Positions 8,097 through 16,882 are shown, numbered from the stretch's first letter. The stretch is 64,000 bases of DNA from Flavobacteriaceae bacterium UBA6268 (GCA_002440705.1 DJVA01000005.1:1-64000); one strand, 5' to 3'. Translations and numbers: made by a program. The notes: generated by a model from the sequence alone, not told the origin.

Positions 8097-9509
8097 TTAT
8101 TTCAGGGTTGAAGGGCATACGTAATCTGTTTTTGGAATTTGGGTTTCCTGAATACTCTTGAACCCGCCCGCAATATCGATGAGATTGTGGATGCCTCTAC
8201 TCTTAAGAATAGATGCTGCAATAACACTTCGATAGCCACCGGCACAATGAAGATAAAAGGTAGTTTCTTTTGGAAAGGAGGTAAGGTAATCGTTAAGATA
8301 ATCCAATGGAGTATTTTGGGCACCTTTAACATGCTCGGAAAGGTATTCACTTTCTTTGCGAACATCGAACACCGGGACATCCTCTTTTTGAAGGATGGAT
8401 TCAAGCGTTGTTGCCGAAATGGAATCCAAGCTGTCATAATCCATAGCAGCTTTCTTCCAAGCATCGAAACCGCCCTTTAGAAACCCCAGGGTATTGTCGA
8501 AGCCCACCCGGGATAAACGGGTAACGGCTTCTTGCTCCTTACCTTCTGGAGTAACCAATAAAATGGGTTGTTTTACGTCGGCAATCAATGCACCGACCCA
8601 TGGGGCGAAGCTTCCATCTAAGCCTATAAAAATGGATCTGGGGATATGCCCTTTCACAAAATCCTTTTCGTTTCTAACATCCAAGACAATGGCCCCGGTC
8701 TCATTGGCCGCTGCTTCAAAGGCTTTGGGGCTTAGTGCTTGGGTTCCTCGCTCTAGAACTTTGTCGATGTCATCATACCCTTCCTTGTTCATTTTTACAT
8801 TCAGAGGGAAGTATTGTGGAGGAGGTAACAAACCATCAGTAACTTCAGCAATAAACTCCTCCCGCGTCATATCGGCCCGTAAAGCATAATTCATTTTCTT
8901 TTGATTGCCTAAGGTATCTACGGTTTCTTTCATCATGTTTTTCCCGCAAGCCGAACCAGCACCATGGGCAGGGTAGACAATGACATCGTCCCCCAACGGC
9001 ATGATCTTTTCCCGAAGGCTATCGTAGAGAATCCCAGCCAATTGTTCTTGCGTCATGTGTGCCGCTTTTTGAGCTAGATCAGGACGGCCAACATCTCCCA
9101 AAAACAAAGTATCACCACTAAAAATGGAATGGTCTTTTCCGTTTTCATCCTTCAGCAGATAGGTGGTACTTTCCATGGTGTGGCCTGGAGTATGAAGGGC
9201 CTTAATGGTAACCGCTCCCAATGGAAATTCCTGTCCATCTCTGGCGATGATCGCATCAAAGGAAGGATTGGCATTTGGGCCATATACAATGGGTGCTCCC
9301 GTTTCTTTGGAAAGGGTAAGGTGACCGCTTACAAAATCGGCATGGAAATGTGTTTCAAAAACATACCGGATTTTAGCTCCATTTTTTTTCGCTTTCTCTA
9401 TGTATGGCTGCACCTCCCTTAATGGATCGATGATGGCAACTTCACCCTTACTTTCAATGTAATAAGCTCCTTGAGCCAAACAACCAGTATAAATCTGTTC
9501 TACATGCAT
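8097..9509 (-). CDS. Persulfide dioxygenase-like MBL hydrolase fused to two rhodanese domains (copy 1)
   Basis: Predicted cytosolic enzyme that oxidises glutathione-type or other low-molecular-weight persulfide to sulfite, with an attached sulfurtransferase. The ATG at 9509 is chosen because it begins at the conserved MHVEQIYTGC; the upstream ATG at 9557 is in the promoter. The ETHE1-like metallo-beta-lactamase domain (about 1-240) has THFHADFVSGH (His54, His56, Asp58), His110 in HTPGHT, Asp133 in SGDTLF and His182. The first rhodanese domain (about 265-360) has Thr in place of the catalytic Cys. The second (about 370-470) has an intact HCAGGYRS loop with Cys422. It is a tandem paralogue of the next gene upstream. 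Confidence 0.9.
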   Translation of the reverse strand: MHVEQIYTGCLAQGAYYIESKGEVAIIDPLREVQPYIEKAKKNGAKIRYVFETHFHADFVSGHLTLSKETGAPIVYGPNANPSFDAIIARDGQEFPLGAVTIKALHTPGHTMESTTYLLKDENGKDHSIFSGDTLFLGDVGRPDLAQKAAHMTQEQLAGILYDSLREKIMPLGDDVIVYPAHGAGSACGKNMMKETVDTLGNQKKMNYALRADMTREEFIAEVTDGLLPPPQYFPLNVKMNKEGYDDIDKVLERGTQALSPKAFEAAANETGAIVLDVRNEKDFVKGHIPRSIFIGLDGSFAPWVGALIADVKQPILLVTPEGKEQEAVTRLSRVGFDNTLGFLKGGFDAWKKAAMDYDSLDSISATTLESILQKEDVPVFDVRKESEYLSEHVKGAQNTPLDYLNDYLTSFPKETTFYLHCAGGYRSVIAASILKSRGIHNLIDIAGGFKSIQETQIPKTDYVCPSTLK

Positions 9510-9532
9510 GGACTTTGTTTTAAATCGATCTA

Positions 9533-9540
9533 CAAAAATA
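9533..9540 (-). promoter_or_regulatory. -7 box of first MBL-rhodanese gene
   Basis: Minus-strand TATTTTTG, an exact TAnnTTTG match 24 bp before the start at 9509. Unlike its paralogue, this promoter has no GTAAC-N4-GTTAC palindrome at the equivalent position. Confidence 0.6.
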
Positions 9541-9543
9541 TTA

Positions 9544-9571
9544 AAAAAAGGCCCCAATAAAGAGCCTTTTC
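9544..9571 (-). terminator. Probable terminator after second MBL-rhodanese gene
   Basis: Seven-base stem AAAAGGC (9545-9551) with GCCTTTT (9564-9570) and a 12-base loop, 20 bp downstream of the stop at 9591. It is weaker than the others in the cluster. Confidence 0.55.
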
Positions 9572-9590
9572 TTATTGATTGCGGAATGTC

Positions 9591-11006
9591 TTACAAAAGG
9601 GTTGTAGGACAAACGTAGTCAGTTACGGGCACGTTGGATTTTTTGATTTCATCAAATCCTCCCGATACGTCTACAAATTCGCGCCATCCACGCTGTTTCA
9701 GGATAGATGCGGCAATCATGCTGCGATAGCCTCCGGCACAGTGCAAGATGAATGGTTGATCCTTTGGGATCTCCGCAAGATGATTGTTAATTTCATTCAA
9801 AGGGATATTTACGGCACCTACCACATGTTGGGAATCGAATTCACTTTTTTTGCGAACGTCGATAACCAATGTTTTTTCGCGTAAGTAATGGTCTTCAAAC
9901 TCCTTGGTATCCAGCCTACCAACCCTTTCATAGTCTTTCCCTGCGTTCTTCCAAGAGTCAAAACCACCGGCCAAATAACCAATGGTATGGTCGTAACCTA
10001 CCCTTGAAAGGCGGGTAATGGTTTCTTCTTCTTTCCCAGGATCGGTAATCAATAAAATTTCCTGTTTTACATCGGGAATCATTTCTCCTACCCATTGCGC
10101 AAAATTACCTGCGAGCCCAATATTAATACTATTAGGGATAAAGCCTTTTGCAAATTCATTGGCTTCTCGGGTATCCAGCATTAAGGCATCGGTTTCGTTT
10201 GCTGCGGTTTCAAAAGCTTCTGCGGGAAGCGGCTTTTGGCCCCGCTCCATCACTGTATCCAAACTATCGTATCCCTTAATGTTCATCAACACATTTTGTG
10301 GGAAATATACAGGGGGTTTTGTAAGGCCGGTAAGTAGCTCTTTTATGAATTCTTCTTTCGACATGTCTGCGCGAAGTGCGTAGTTTACTTTTTTCTGGTT
10401 GCCCAGGGTATCGGTGGTTTCCTTACTCATCATTTTTCCACACGCAGAACCAGCTCCGTGGTTGGGATATACGATTAAATCGTCGCTTAAGGGCATGATT
10501 TTGTTGCGAAGGGAATCGTACAAATGGCCAGCCAGTTTTTCCTCGGTGAGTTCCGATATTACATGCTGCGCCAAATCGGGTCTACCCACGTCGCCTATAA
10601 ACAAGGTGTCGCCAGTAATGATTCCATGCTCTTTTCCATGTTCGTCAATCAAAAGGTAGGTAGTACTTTCCATGGTATGCCCTGGGGTATGGATGACCTT
10701 TACTTTGTAATCCCCAACAGAAAAAACTTGATCGTCTTCTGCTACAATGGCTTCAAAACCTGGCTTTGCCGTAGGGCCATAAACAATCTGGGCCCCGGCT
10801 TTTTTATGAAGGTCCAAATGGCCACTTACAAAGTCGGCATGAAAATGAGTCTCAAACACATATTTAATTTTAGCACCATCCTTATGGGCACGGTCCAAAT
10901 AAGGTTGTACTTCCCGTAGGGGATCAAAAATTGCTGCTTCGCCATTGCTTTCCAAATAGTAAGCAGCATGCGCCAAGCATCCGGTGTATATTTGTTCTAC
11001 ATGCAT
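9591..11006 (-). CDS. Persulfide dioxygenase-like MBL hydrolase fused to two rhodanese domains (copy 2)
   Basis: Same three-domain plan as the neighbouring paralogue: an ETHE1-like metallo-beta-lactamase domain with THFHADFVSGH, HTPGHT and TGDTLFIGD; a first rhodanese domain without a catalytic Cys (the loop reads LLITDPGKEEE); and a second with HCAGGYRS and Cys423. The two proteins start with the same ten residues and align along their whole length, so they come from a gene duplication. This copy has the palindromic operator GTAACTTAAGTTAC upstream and therefore probably the sulfur-responsive control; copy 1 lacks it. It may oxidise a different persulfide or be the inducible form. Confidence 0.9.
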   Translation of the reverse strand: MHVEQIYTGCLAHAAYYLESNGEAAIFDPLREVQPYLDRAHKDGAKIKYVFETHFHADFVSGHLDLHKKAGAQIVYGPTAKPGFEAIVAEDDQVFSVGDYKVKVIHTPGHTMESTTYLLIDEHGKEHGIITGDTLFIGDVGRPDLAQHVISELTEEKLAGHLYDSLRNKIMPLSDDLIVYPNHGAGSACGKMMSKETTDTLGNQKKVNYALRADMSKEEFIKELLTGLTKPPVYFPQNVLMNIKGYDSLDTVMERGQKPLPAEAFETAANETDALMLDTREANEFAKGFIPNSINIGLAGNFAQWVGEMIPDVKQEILLITDPGKEEETITRLSRVGYDHTIGYLAGGFDSWKNAGKDYERVGRLDTKEFEDHYLREKTLVIDVRKKSEFDSQHVVGAVNIPLNEINNHLAEIPKDQPFILHCAGGYRSMIAASILKQRGWREFVDVSGGFDEIKKSNVPVTDYVCPTTLL

Positions 11007-11032
11007 CGTGAAAATATTTATAGTTGATTTTA

Positions 11033-11076
11033 CTAAAGTATAATACGTTAATACACTGTACAGTAACTTAAGTTAC
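11033..11076 (-). promoter_or_regulatory. Second MBL-rhodanese promoter with Crp/Fnr-type operator
   Basis: Minus-strand -7-like box TACTTTAG (11040-11033; one mismatch) lies 22 bp downstream of the perfect palindrome GTAACTTAAGTTAC (11063-11076). The operator abuts the stop codon of the TauE gene (11078-11080). Confidence 0.7.
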
Positions 11077-11077
11077 A

Positions 11078-11881
11078 TTACTTGCTGAATTCTTTGATGA
11101 TGATGTATATTCCCATCAACAGCACGAACCAGCCAAAGCCTTTTTTGAGTTTTTTTCCATCAATAAATTTGTTCAGCCAGATTCCAAAGAAAATCCCAAC
11201 AATGGAGATGGCTGTAAATCCTAGTAGAAAAGCCCAGTCGATGGCCAGATTCTCGATATCTCCAATAAAACCGATGAGCGATTTAATGGCAATGATTAGC
11301 AACGATGTTGCCACGGCTTTCTTCATGGGCAATTTGGCAAACAGTACCAATGCCGGAATGATTAAAAACCCGCCGCCAGCACCAACGATACCCGTAAGCA
11401 CCCCAACAACGAGCCCTTCAAGTATAATAAGGGGATAATTGTAGGATACCACAAGGGCATCCGATTGTTCATTGCTTCGTTTGTCGCGGATCATGGAAAT
11501 GGACGCCACCAACATGATGATGGCAAAAAACACCATGATACCAAGATTCTTGGTAAGGGTAAATTCACCCATTTTGAATATTTCATCTGGAATCGCAGGG
11601 ACCAAAAATTTACGGGTAAGGTATACTGAAATAAAAGCCGGTATGGAAAACACAATGGCAGTTCTAAAATCCAATAGTTTTTTTGGTACGTTTCTAAGAG
11701 CCCCAACCAAGGCAGAGGAACCCACTACAAAAAGTGAATAGGCGGTTGCCGTAACCGGATTGATGCCCAGCAAATAAACCAACACGGGAACAGTAAGGAT
11801 AGAACCTCCCCCGCCAATGAGCCCTAGAACCACTCCAATGATGAGGGCGCCAAAATATCCTAAAATCTCTGTAATTTCCAT
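11078..11881 (-). CDS. TauE/SafE-family sulfite exporter-like permease
   Basis: Polytopic inner-membrane protein (about eight helices, 267 residues). The N-terminal half has the family motif GLIGGGGSILTVPVLVYLLG, mirrored in the second half by GIVGAGGGFLIIPALVLFA, the internal duplication typical of the family. Members move sulfite, sulfoacetate, thiosulfate or related organosulfur anions, and here export of sulfite made by the persulfide dioxygenases is the natural inference. The ATG at 11881 is used; the upstream in-frame ATG at 11896 adds only five residues and lies over the -7 box. It has its own operator-bearing promoter. Confidence 0.9.
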   Translation of the reverse strand: MEITEILGYFGALIIGVVLGLIGGGGSILTVPVLVYLLGINPVTATAYSLFVVGSSALVGALRNVPKKLLDFRTAIVFSIPAFISVYLTRKFLVPAIPDEIFKMGEFTLTKNLGIMVFFAIIMLVASISMIRDKRSNEQSDALVVSYNYPLIILEGLVVGVLTGIVGAGGGFLIIPALVLFAKLPMKKAVATSLLIIAIKSLIGFIGDIENLAIDWAFLLGFTAISIVGIFFGIWLNKFIDGKKLKKGFGWFVLLMGIYIIIKEFSK

Positions 11882-11893
11882 AAATAAGTAATG

Positions 11894-11937
11894 CAAACTT
11901 AGGGCTAGATTATGGAACTCCTTGTAACAATGGTTAC
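11894..11937 (-). promoter_or_regulatory. TauE promoter with Crp/Fnr-type operator
   Basis: Exact minus-strand -7 box TAAGTTTG (11901-11894) and, 22 bp upstream, the palindrome GTAACAATGGTTAC (11924-11937). The start codon follows about 9 nt after the expected transcription start, so the leader is very short. Confidence 0.77.
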
Positions 11938-11948
11938 ACAGGCTTTGT

Positions 11949-12584
11949 TCAATGGCGGTCGATTACTTCAATTTTATTTCTGTGAATTTTGATTTTGCCC
12001 AATTTTTCTAGGTTCTTGAGTAATCGGGAAATGACCACCCTCGAGGTATGAAGCTCGTAAGCAATTTCCTGATGGGTCGTGTGTACCATAATATCCGAGG
12101 TTACCTTTACTTTATCGTGGAGGTATTTCAAGAGACGTTCGTCCATTTTCATGAACGCGATACTGTCGATGGCTTCTAACATTTCCATCAACCGATTATG
12201 GTAACTTTCAAACACAAAATTTCTCCAAGTTCGGTATTTCCCTACCCATTCTTCCATTTTTCTGATAGGAACCATGACCAATTTGGTATCCAGTTCGGCA
12301 ATGGCCCTGATTTCACTTTTTGTTTGCCCCAAACAACAGCTTAGGGTCATGGCACAGGTATCGCCTCGTTCCAGGAAATAAAGCAGCAGTTCGTCCCCAT
12401 CCTGATCTTCACGAAGCACTTTTATGGCTCCCGAAATCAAAAGCGGCATAGATTTGATGTATTCCCCAATTTCAATAAGCTTGAACCCTTCAGGAAGTTC
12501 TTTGAAGGTACCCACTTGGTTGATTTCTTCCAAGAGTTCATTTTCAAAAAGATGGCCGTAGCTTTGTGTGAGTTCTTGAATCAT
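11949..12584 (-). CDS. Crp/Fnr-family regulator with a Cys-rich effector domain
   Basis: DNA-binding regulator, likely controller of the surrounding sulfur genes. The cyclic-nucleotide-binding-type barrel occupies about residues 20-120, the dimer helix about 125-160, and the winged helix-turn-helix about 165-208 (HQEIAYELHTSRVVISRLL). Three cysteines sit together in the barrel, GDTCAMTLSCCLGQ (Cys77, Cys83, Cys84), with no arginine-containing cAMP pocket, so a thiol-based or sulfane-sulfur signal is plausible. The ATG at 12584 is preferred because the upstream one at 12623 lies inside the terminator of the preceding gene. It shows 5-4-5 operator architecture compatibility with the five local palindromes. 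Confidence 0.9.
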   Translation of the reverse strand: MIQELTQSYGHLFENELLEEINQVGTFKELPEGFKLIEIGEYIKSMPLLISGAIKVLREDQDGDELLLYFLERGDTCAMTLSCCLGQTKSEIRAIAELDTKLVMVPIRKMEEWVGKYRTWRNFVFESYHNRLMEMLEAIDSIAFMKMDERLLKYLHDKVKVTSDIMVHTTHQEIAYELHTSRVVISRLLKNLEKLGKIKIHRNKIEVIDRH

Positions 12585-12610
12585 ATGGTGAGGAAGATTT
12601 ATTAAATATA

Positions 12611-12640
12611 AAAAAAGCCCCACAATTTGCGGGGCTTTTT
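12611..12640 (-). terminator. Intrinsic terminator after the subtilase gene
   Basis: Ten-base stem AAAAAGCCCC (12612-12621) with GGGGCTTTTT (12631-12640), loop of nine bases, 15 bp past the stop at 12655. It insulates the regulator gene from the long upstream gene. Confidence 0.85.
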
Positions 12641-12654
12641 AAAAAGACCTAAGG

Positions 12655-15600
12655 TTATTTGATGACTAGTTTTTTGGTGGTCGATTGGTTTCCAATTTCC
12701 ACGGTAACAAAATACAGTCCTGCGGCAAATTTTGAAGTATCAATATTGGCGGTGTTGTTTCCGTCAAAAATTGACTCGTCAAAAGAAGCCAGTTTTTGTC
12801 CCAAACTGCTATAAATAACCACTTTGGAAGCAGTAGATCCAGTGTTGCCCAAACGCAATTGTACTAAATCTGATGCAGGATTCGGAATCAAGGCAATTGA
12901 TCCTAAGTCGAATGAAGGTGCGGCAAGGAGACCGTCTACAAAGACATTGTCGATGAAAGTACTGTTCCCGTTTTTATTGACATTGATGAATTTGAAAATC
13001 ACATTTTCACCTGCATATGCACTAATGTCGATCGTTTCTGTTCTCCATTCACCAGAATCGGTAGGAGTCCAATTAGGAGTAGTGTCGTAATCGGGAAGCG
13101 TAGACAGGTCCAAACCTCCTTTTCCGTAAATAATTGTAAAGTTTTCACCACAATCAGTTGACACCGAAACATACAGCACATCACTGAAAGCCGGGGAGAA
13201 CTGCGCCTTGGCAAGATCGAAGTTTAACGAGCCCCCGCTGGTCATACTGCTCAAATCGTAAATTTCGGTAAGTAAGGCATCCTGCTCATCCAAGGCAATG
13301 TAATCATAGTTATTCATGTACGCTGCGGTAGTACTGTTGCCGTCAGACCCCGTAATGCTTTGTTTTTCTGCCCAGGTGATGTCGTTGTCGGGATTCTCGA
13401 CAATCCAATTGGTGGGAGGAACTCCCGTGGTTTCAAAAGTCTCGGGTGCCGTAGGTACTGTTGTTGATACATAGGCATTGAAGGAGAGCTCCTGGGTATC
13501 ATTGAAAGGGTTTTCGTCTCCAGAAAGATCCACCGTTGCGGTAAGGGTATAAGCCCCATTGCTGGCAATATCCAAAGGCGTAGAGAAATCGAAAGTAACT
13601 TCTTCATCGGGTGCTAGGGTTCCGGTGAAAGTTTCCTGTACAGGGGACTGTCCGGATACTTCGTAGGAGACTGGGAAATTACTTTGCGATGCTGCACCAA
13701 AATTCTTGATGTTAATGGAAACAATGTTATTTCCGGCACTACAAACCGTTGAAAAATCGGAAGGATCATTGTTTATGGATTGTATTGAAACATCGTTGGT
13801 CAAGGCGCAATTCAACAGTCCGCCGGCATAGAACGATCCAATGGTACGCATGCTTTTCCAGCCTTGGGTTGCATTTTTGGCAACTATGGCATACCACATG
13901 GGATCAGAAGTATTGGCTATGGGTACGGTAATGGAAGTGGTTGTCGAATTGCCTGCAACCTCCATGAACTTATCCCCCAAAACGTATAGATCATAGCTTT
14001 CAGCCCCAACAGAGGCATTCCAGCTAAAGCTGGCCTGGCCTGGGCATACTTGTGTTAGTGTTAGGCCCGTAACCAAAGGCGCAATGGAAAAGGTTCCATC
14101 ACTTTCGTCTGAAAAAGCCCCACTAGTAATTCGAACCTTGGCTTTTCCAGTGGTAGTGGAGGGAACAGACCATAGGTAATTGGTCACGTTATTGGCCACT
14201 GTAGTGATGGGATTCCAAGAACCTCCGTTATCGGTAGAGTATTCCAATGTAAAACCTGAAGAGGTATTGTAGGCATCCCAGTGCAGGTTTTCGGAAGTAC
14301 CTCCTACAAAGGTTTCTCCAGCATTGGGATAGGTAAGTGTAAGATTTTCTGAAATGATTTCATACACGATGAAATACTCTTGGGGCCCCATAGGCACATT
14401 GAAACCACTAATATCCAAATCATAGGTTCCTGCTGCAGGATCATTGATGAGTACTTGTTCCACGTTGTTTAAGTGATCGGGGCCGTTAGTTGCAGGAGTA
14501 TCCAATGCCACGGGATCGGGGGTTGAATCCAAAACCCAAGGCAAGTAATCATTATTGGAAGGATCAGTGACTACCAAATCCAAATCGTTTACCAAGGCAG
14601 GATTGGCTCCAGCTGACGCAGGAACGTCGCTCCAATACAGCATGAAACGCACTTGCTTAGTGCCCGAAGGAACGTTTATGGAATGGGTGTTGGTATTTCC
14701 CTGACTGACAGAACTGGAAAGGTATCGACCATCCTCAATAAGGATACCGGCCCTTAGCGCATTAACGATACCCCATCCAAATTTGAAATCGGGACCAACA
14801 TTCCCATAATCGTTCGCGGTATTCATCAAAGTGGCTTTGATCAATGCAGAAGGAGGAAGCGTCCCGTTGATGTCTTGATATACTTCATAAAGCTGTGCTG
14901 AAATACCGGCGATGCCAGGAGCTGCACCCGAAGTACCACCAAACACTTGATAGGTATTGTTTTCATTTGTGGAAAGCTGGTTTTGCCCATTCGCGGTAAT
15001 ATCAGGCTTTATCCTTCCATCGTGTGCAGGGCCTCTACTACTGGAACTTACCAAATTTCCATTGAAAAACACGTTGGCAGTAGCAATGACGTTTTTCCCT
15101 TGTTTATGACCGCCCGTGATATTGCCCCATTGATTTCCGGCACCATACCCACAATTACTTCCATTGGAATTTCCCGCTGAAAATACATGCAAGAGGGTAG
15201 GGATATCATACACCTGTTGGTCTACGGTATGTGTTATGCTCGTATATCCATCATTACAGCCATTACTGTAAGAAGAATTGGTAATTTGTACGGTTCCCGT
15301 ATTGATGAGCGATTGTGTAGGACCGTCCAAGAAATTAGCGGCATAGTTCACAATGTAAAGATCTGAACCTGCAGCCATACCTCTCTTGGTTGGATCTAGG
15401 TTTCCAGCACCTGCAAAAATACCCGACACACCATCACCATGGGTTTGCCCTGTTCCACTGGCCAAGGTATTATCTATCCTTCCCTGAAAGTCAATATGTG
15501 GACCTACAATCCCATCATCACGAACCATTACGCCAATGCCCTCACCTGTATAATTACGGCCAGCCCCTTGGGTATCCAATCCGTTGGCACGGTGCAAACT

Positions 15601-16230
15601 TCTACCGCGAGTGTCATCTTTTACGTCCGGTGCCACCAAAACCTCAATCCATTTTACATAGGGGAGGTTGGAAAGATCCTCCAAGCAGTTGTCAGGAATG
15701 GTCAAATCCAAAATATTAGACCCTTTGTAAGCTTCTTTAAGTGCTATTTGACGCTCTTTCAAATCGCGCAAAACCGCGTCGGTATCCACATACTTGTGGT
15801 GCTCTAAGGTGACTAATATTTGATTGCCCTGCAGTGCCCACTCGCCGATATTGCCATTTTTAAGGTCTTGGCTCATTTTGAACCTTCCTTCCACTGGTAC
15901 AATGGCCCTCACCCCATTGGAACGTAGAAACGCTACAGAGGTGGTTGCTGGAAAATGAAAGAGATAGGTGCGTTGCGGAATGTATTCCAACAATTCTAGC
16001 CCCATGGACTTAAATTGATCCTGAACGACTTGGGTAGGGGTTTCGTAAAATTGAACCCAACCAATATAACCATTGGCCAGTCTGGATGATTCCGGCATTT
16101 GAGTCCAGTCGAAGGTTTGAATGTTTTCGGGGAGTTCCAAAGACTCATCCTGGAAATGGACCGTATAATTTTGAGAAAAGCTATTCGTCCTAAAGGCAAT
16201 CAATGCCAAAAGGAAAGTAATTTTTTTCAT
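12655..16230 (-). CDS. Secreted S8 subtilase (KP-43-like) with T9SS sorting domain
   Basis: Large secreted serine protease (1191 residues). Signal peptide MKKITFLLALIAFRTNSFSQ is followed by a propeptide-like segment to about 205. The peptidase domain (about 206-520) has the triad Asp238 (VMVRDDG), His264 (THGDGVSG) and Ser434 (GGTSGAAP), plus the oxyanion Asn in SAGNSN. A P-domain-like region, a Ser/Thr-rich beta domain (about 560-710), a CARDB-like segment and a MAM/jelly-roll-like segment with WIVENPDNDITW and FIDNVFVDG follow. The last 80 residues (SIALIPNPASDLV to KKLVIK) form a type A T9SS C-terminal domain. It should therefore be exported through the type IX system and cell-attached or released. 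It is a single-gene unit with its own promoter and terminator. Confidence 0.92.
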   Translation of the reverse strand: MKKITFLLALIAFRTNSFSQNYTVHFQDESLELPENIQTFDWTQMPESSRLANGYIGWVQFYETPTQVVQDQFKSMGLELLEYIPQRTYLFHFPATTSVAFLRSNGVRAIVPVEGRFKMSQDLKNGNIGEWALQGNQILVTLEHHKYVDTDAVLRDLKERQIALKEAYKGSNILDLTIPDNCLEDLSNLPYVKWIEVLVAPDVKDDTRGRSLHRANGLDTQGAGRNYTGEGIGVMVRDDGIVGPHIDFQGRIDNTLASGTGQTHGDGVSGIFAGAGNLDPTKRGMAAGSDLYIVNYAANFLDGPTQSLINTGTVQITNSSYSNGCNDGYTSITHTVDQQVYDIPTLLHVFSAGNSNGSNCGYGAGNQWGNITGGHKQGKNVIATANVFFNGNLVSSSSRGPAHDGRIKPDITANGQNQLSTNENNTYQVFGGTSGAAPGIAGISAQLYEVYQDINGTLPPSALIKATLMNTANDYGNVGPDFKFGWGIVNALRAGILIEDGRYLSSSVSQGNTNTHSINVPSGTKQVRFMLYWSDVPASAGANPALVNDLDLVVTDPSNNDYLPWVLDSTPDPVALDTPATNGPDHLNNVEQVLINDPAAGTYDLDISGFNVPMGPQEYFIVYEIISENLTLTYPNAGETFVGGTSENLHWDAYNTSSGFTLEYSTDNGGSWNPITTVANNVTNYLWSVPSTTTGKAKVRITSGAFSDESDGTFSIAPLVTGLTLTQVCPGQASFSWNASVGAESYDLYVLGDKFMEVAGNSTTTSITVPIANTSDPMWYAIVAKNATQGWKSMRTIGSFYAGGLLNCALTNDVSIQSINNDPSDFSTVCSAGNNIVSINIKNFGAASQSNFPVSYEVSGQSPVQETFTGTLAPDEEVTFDFSTPLDIASNGAYTLTATVDLSGDENPFNDTQELSFNAYVSTTVPTAPETFETTGVPPTNWIVENPDNDITWAEKQSITGSDGNSTTAAYMNNYDYIALDEQDALLTEIYDLSSMTSGGSLNFDLAKAQFSPAFSDVLYVSVSTDCGENFTIIYGKGGLDLSTLPDYDTTPNWTPTDSGEWRTETIDISAYAGENVIFKFINVNKNGNSTFIDNVFVDGLLAAPSFDLGSIALIPNPASDLVQLRLGNTGSTASKVVIYSSLGQKLASFDESIFDGNNTANIDTSKFAAGLYFVTVEIGNQSTTKKLVIK

Positions 16231-16291
16231 GATAATTACATTGTTTAGGGAATAAAACGGCGTTTTTTGGTTTATTTTTTTATAAGAACCT

Positions 16292-16299
16292 CAAATATA
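16292..16299 (-). promoter_or_regulatory. -7 box of the subtilase gene
   Basis: Minus-strand TATATTTG, exact TAnnTTTG match, about 60 bp upstream of the start codon at 16230. Confidence 0.55.
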
Positions 16300-16343
16300 T
16301 CGATTCCCTTAAAAATTTAACAAGAAAAATCGTTAAAAATCAA

Positions 16344-16859
16344 TCAAGTAGTCTCAAAAAGGGCTTTAAGTTCAGTGGCTTCTGCGGGTTTCATTTTTCC
16401 GGCCAATACCAAACTAAGTTGTTTTCGGCGAAGGGCTGCTTCAAACCGCTCTTTTTCCAAGACCGTCTCCGGAACCAATTGGGGAACGGTAACCGGGATG
16501 CCCATTTCGTCAACTGCCACAAAGGTGTAGATCGCTTCATTGGCTTTGGTACGGTTGCCACTTTCACGGTCTTCAATCCAAACATCCAAAAACACTTCCA
16601 TCGAGCTTTTAAACGCTCTTGAAATTTTTGCTTCCACAGTGACTACACTTCCTAACGGAATCATTTTATTGAACGCAACATGGTTTACAGAGGCGGTCAC
16701 TACAATTCTGCGACTGTGTCGTCTTGCGGCGATGCTGGCTGCTCGGTCCATACGCGCCAACAGCTCGCCACCAAACATGTTTCCAATAGGGTTGGTTTCG
16801 CTAGGGAGCACCAAATCGGTAATAACGGTCAGTGAATCTTTAGGGTTTTTGATTTCCAT
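16344..16859 (-). CDS. Acyl-CoA thioesterase, hotdog fold
   Basis: Cytosolic thioesterase of the YciA/BFIT (ACOT) type hydrolysing acyl-CoA. The hotdog signature PIGNMFGGELLARMDRAASIAA (kept in part: NMFGGELLARMDRAA) lies at about residues 25-41 with the catalytic Asp in the helix, followed by VVTASVNHVAFNKMIPLGS. The 171 residues from the ATG at 16859 are normal for the family; an earlier in-frame ATG at 16877 overlaps the -7 box and is rejected. It stands as a single gene upstream of the subtilase, with a clear promoter. Confidence 0.92.
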   Translation of the reverse strand: MEIKNPKDSLTVITDLVLPSETNPIGNMFGGELLARMDRAASIAARRHSRRIVVTASVNHVAFNKMIPLGSVVTVEAKISRAFKSSMEVFLDVWIEDRESGNRTKANEAIYTFVAVDEMGIPVTVPQLVPETVLEKERFEAALRRKQLSLVLAGKMKPAEATELKALFETT

Positions 16860-16874
16860 GAAGTTGAATTTTGG

Positions 16875-16882
16875 CAAAGGTA
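16875..16882 (-). promoter_or_regulatory. -7 box of the thioesterase gene
   Basis: Minus-strand TACCTTTG, exact consensus, 16 bp before the start codon at 16859. Its position rules out the upstream in-frame ATG at 16877. Confidence 0.65.
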
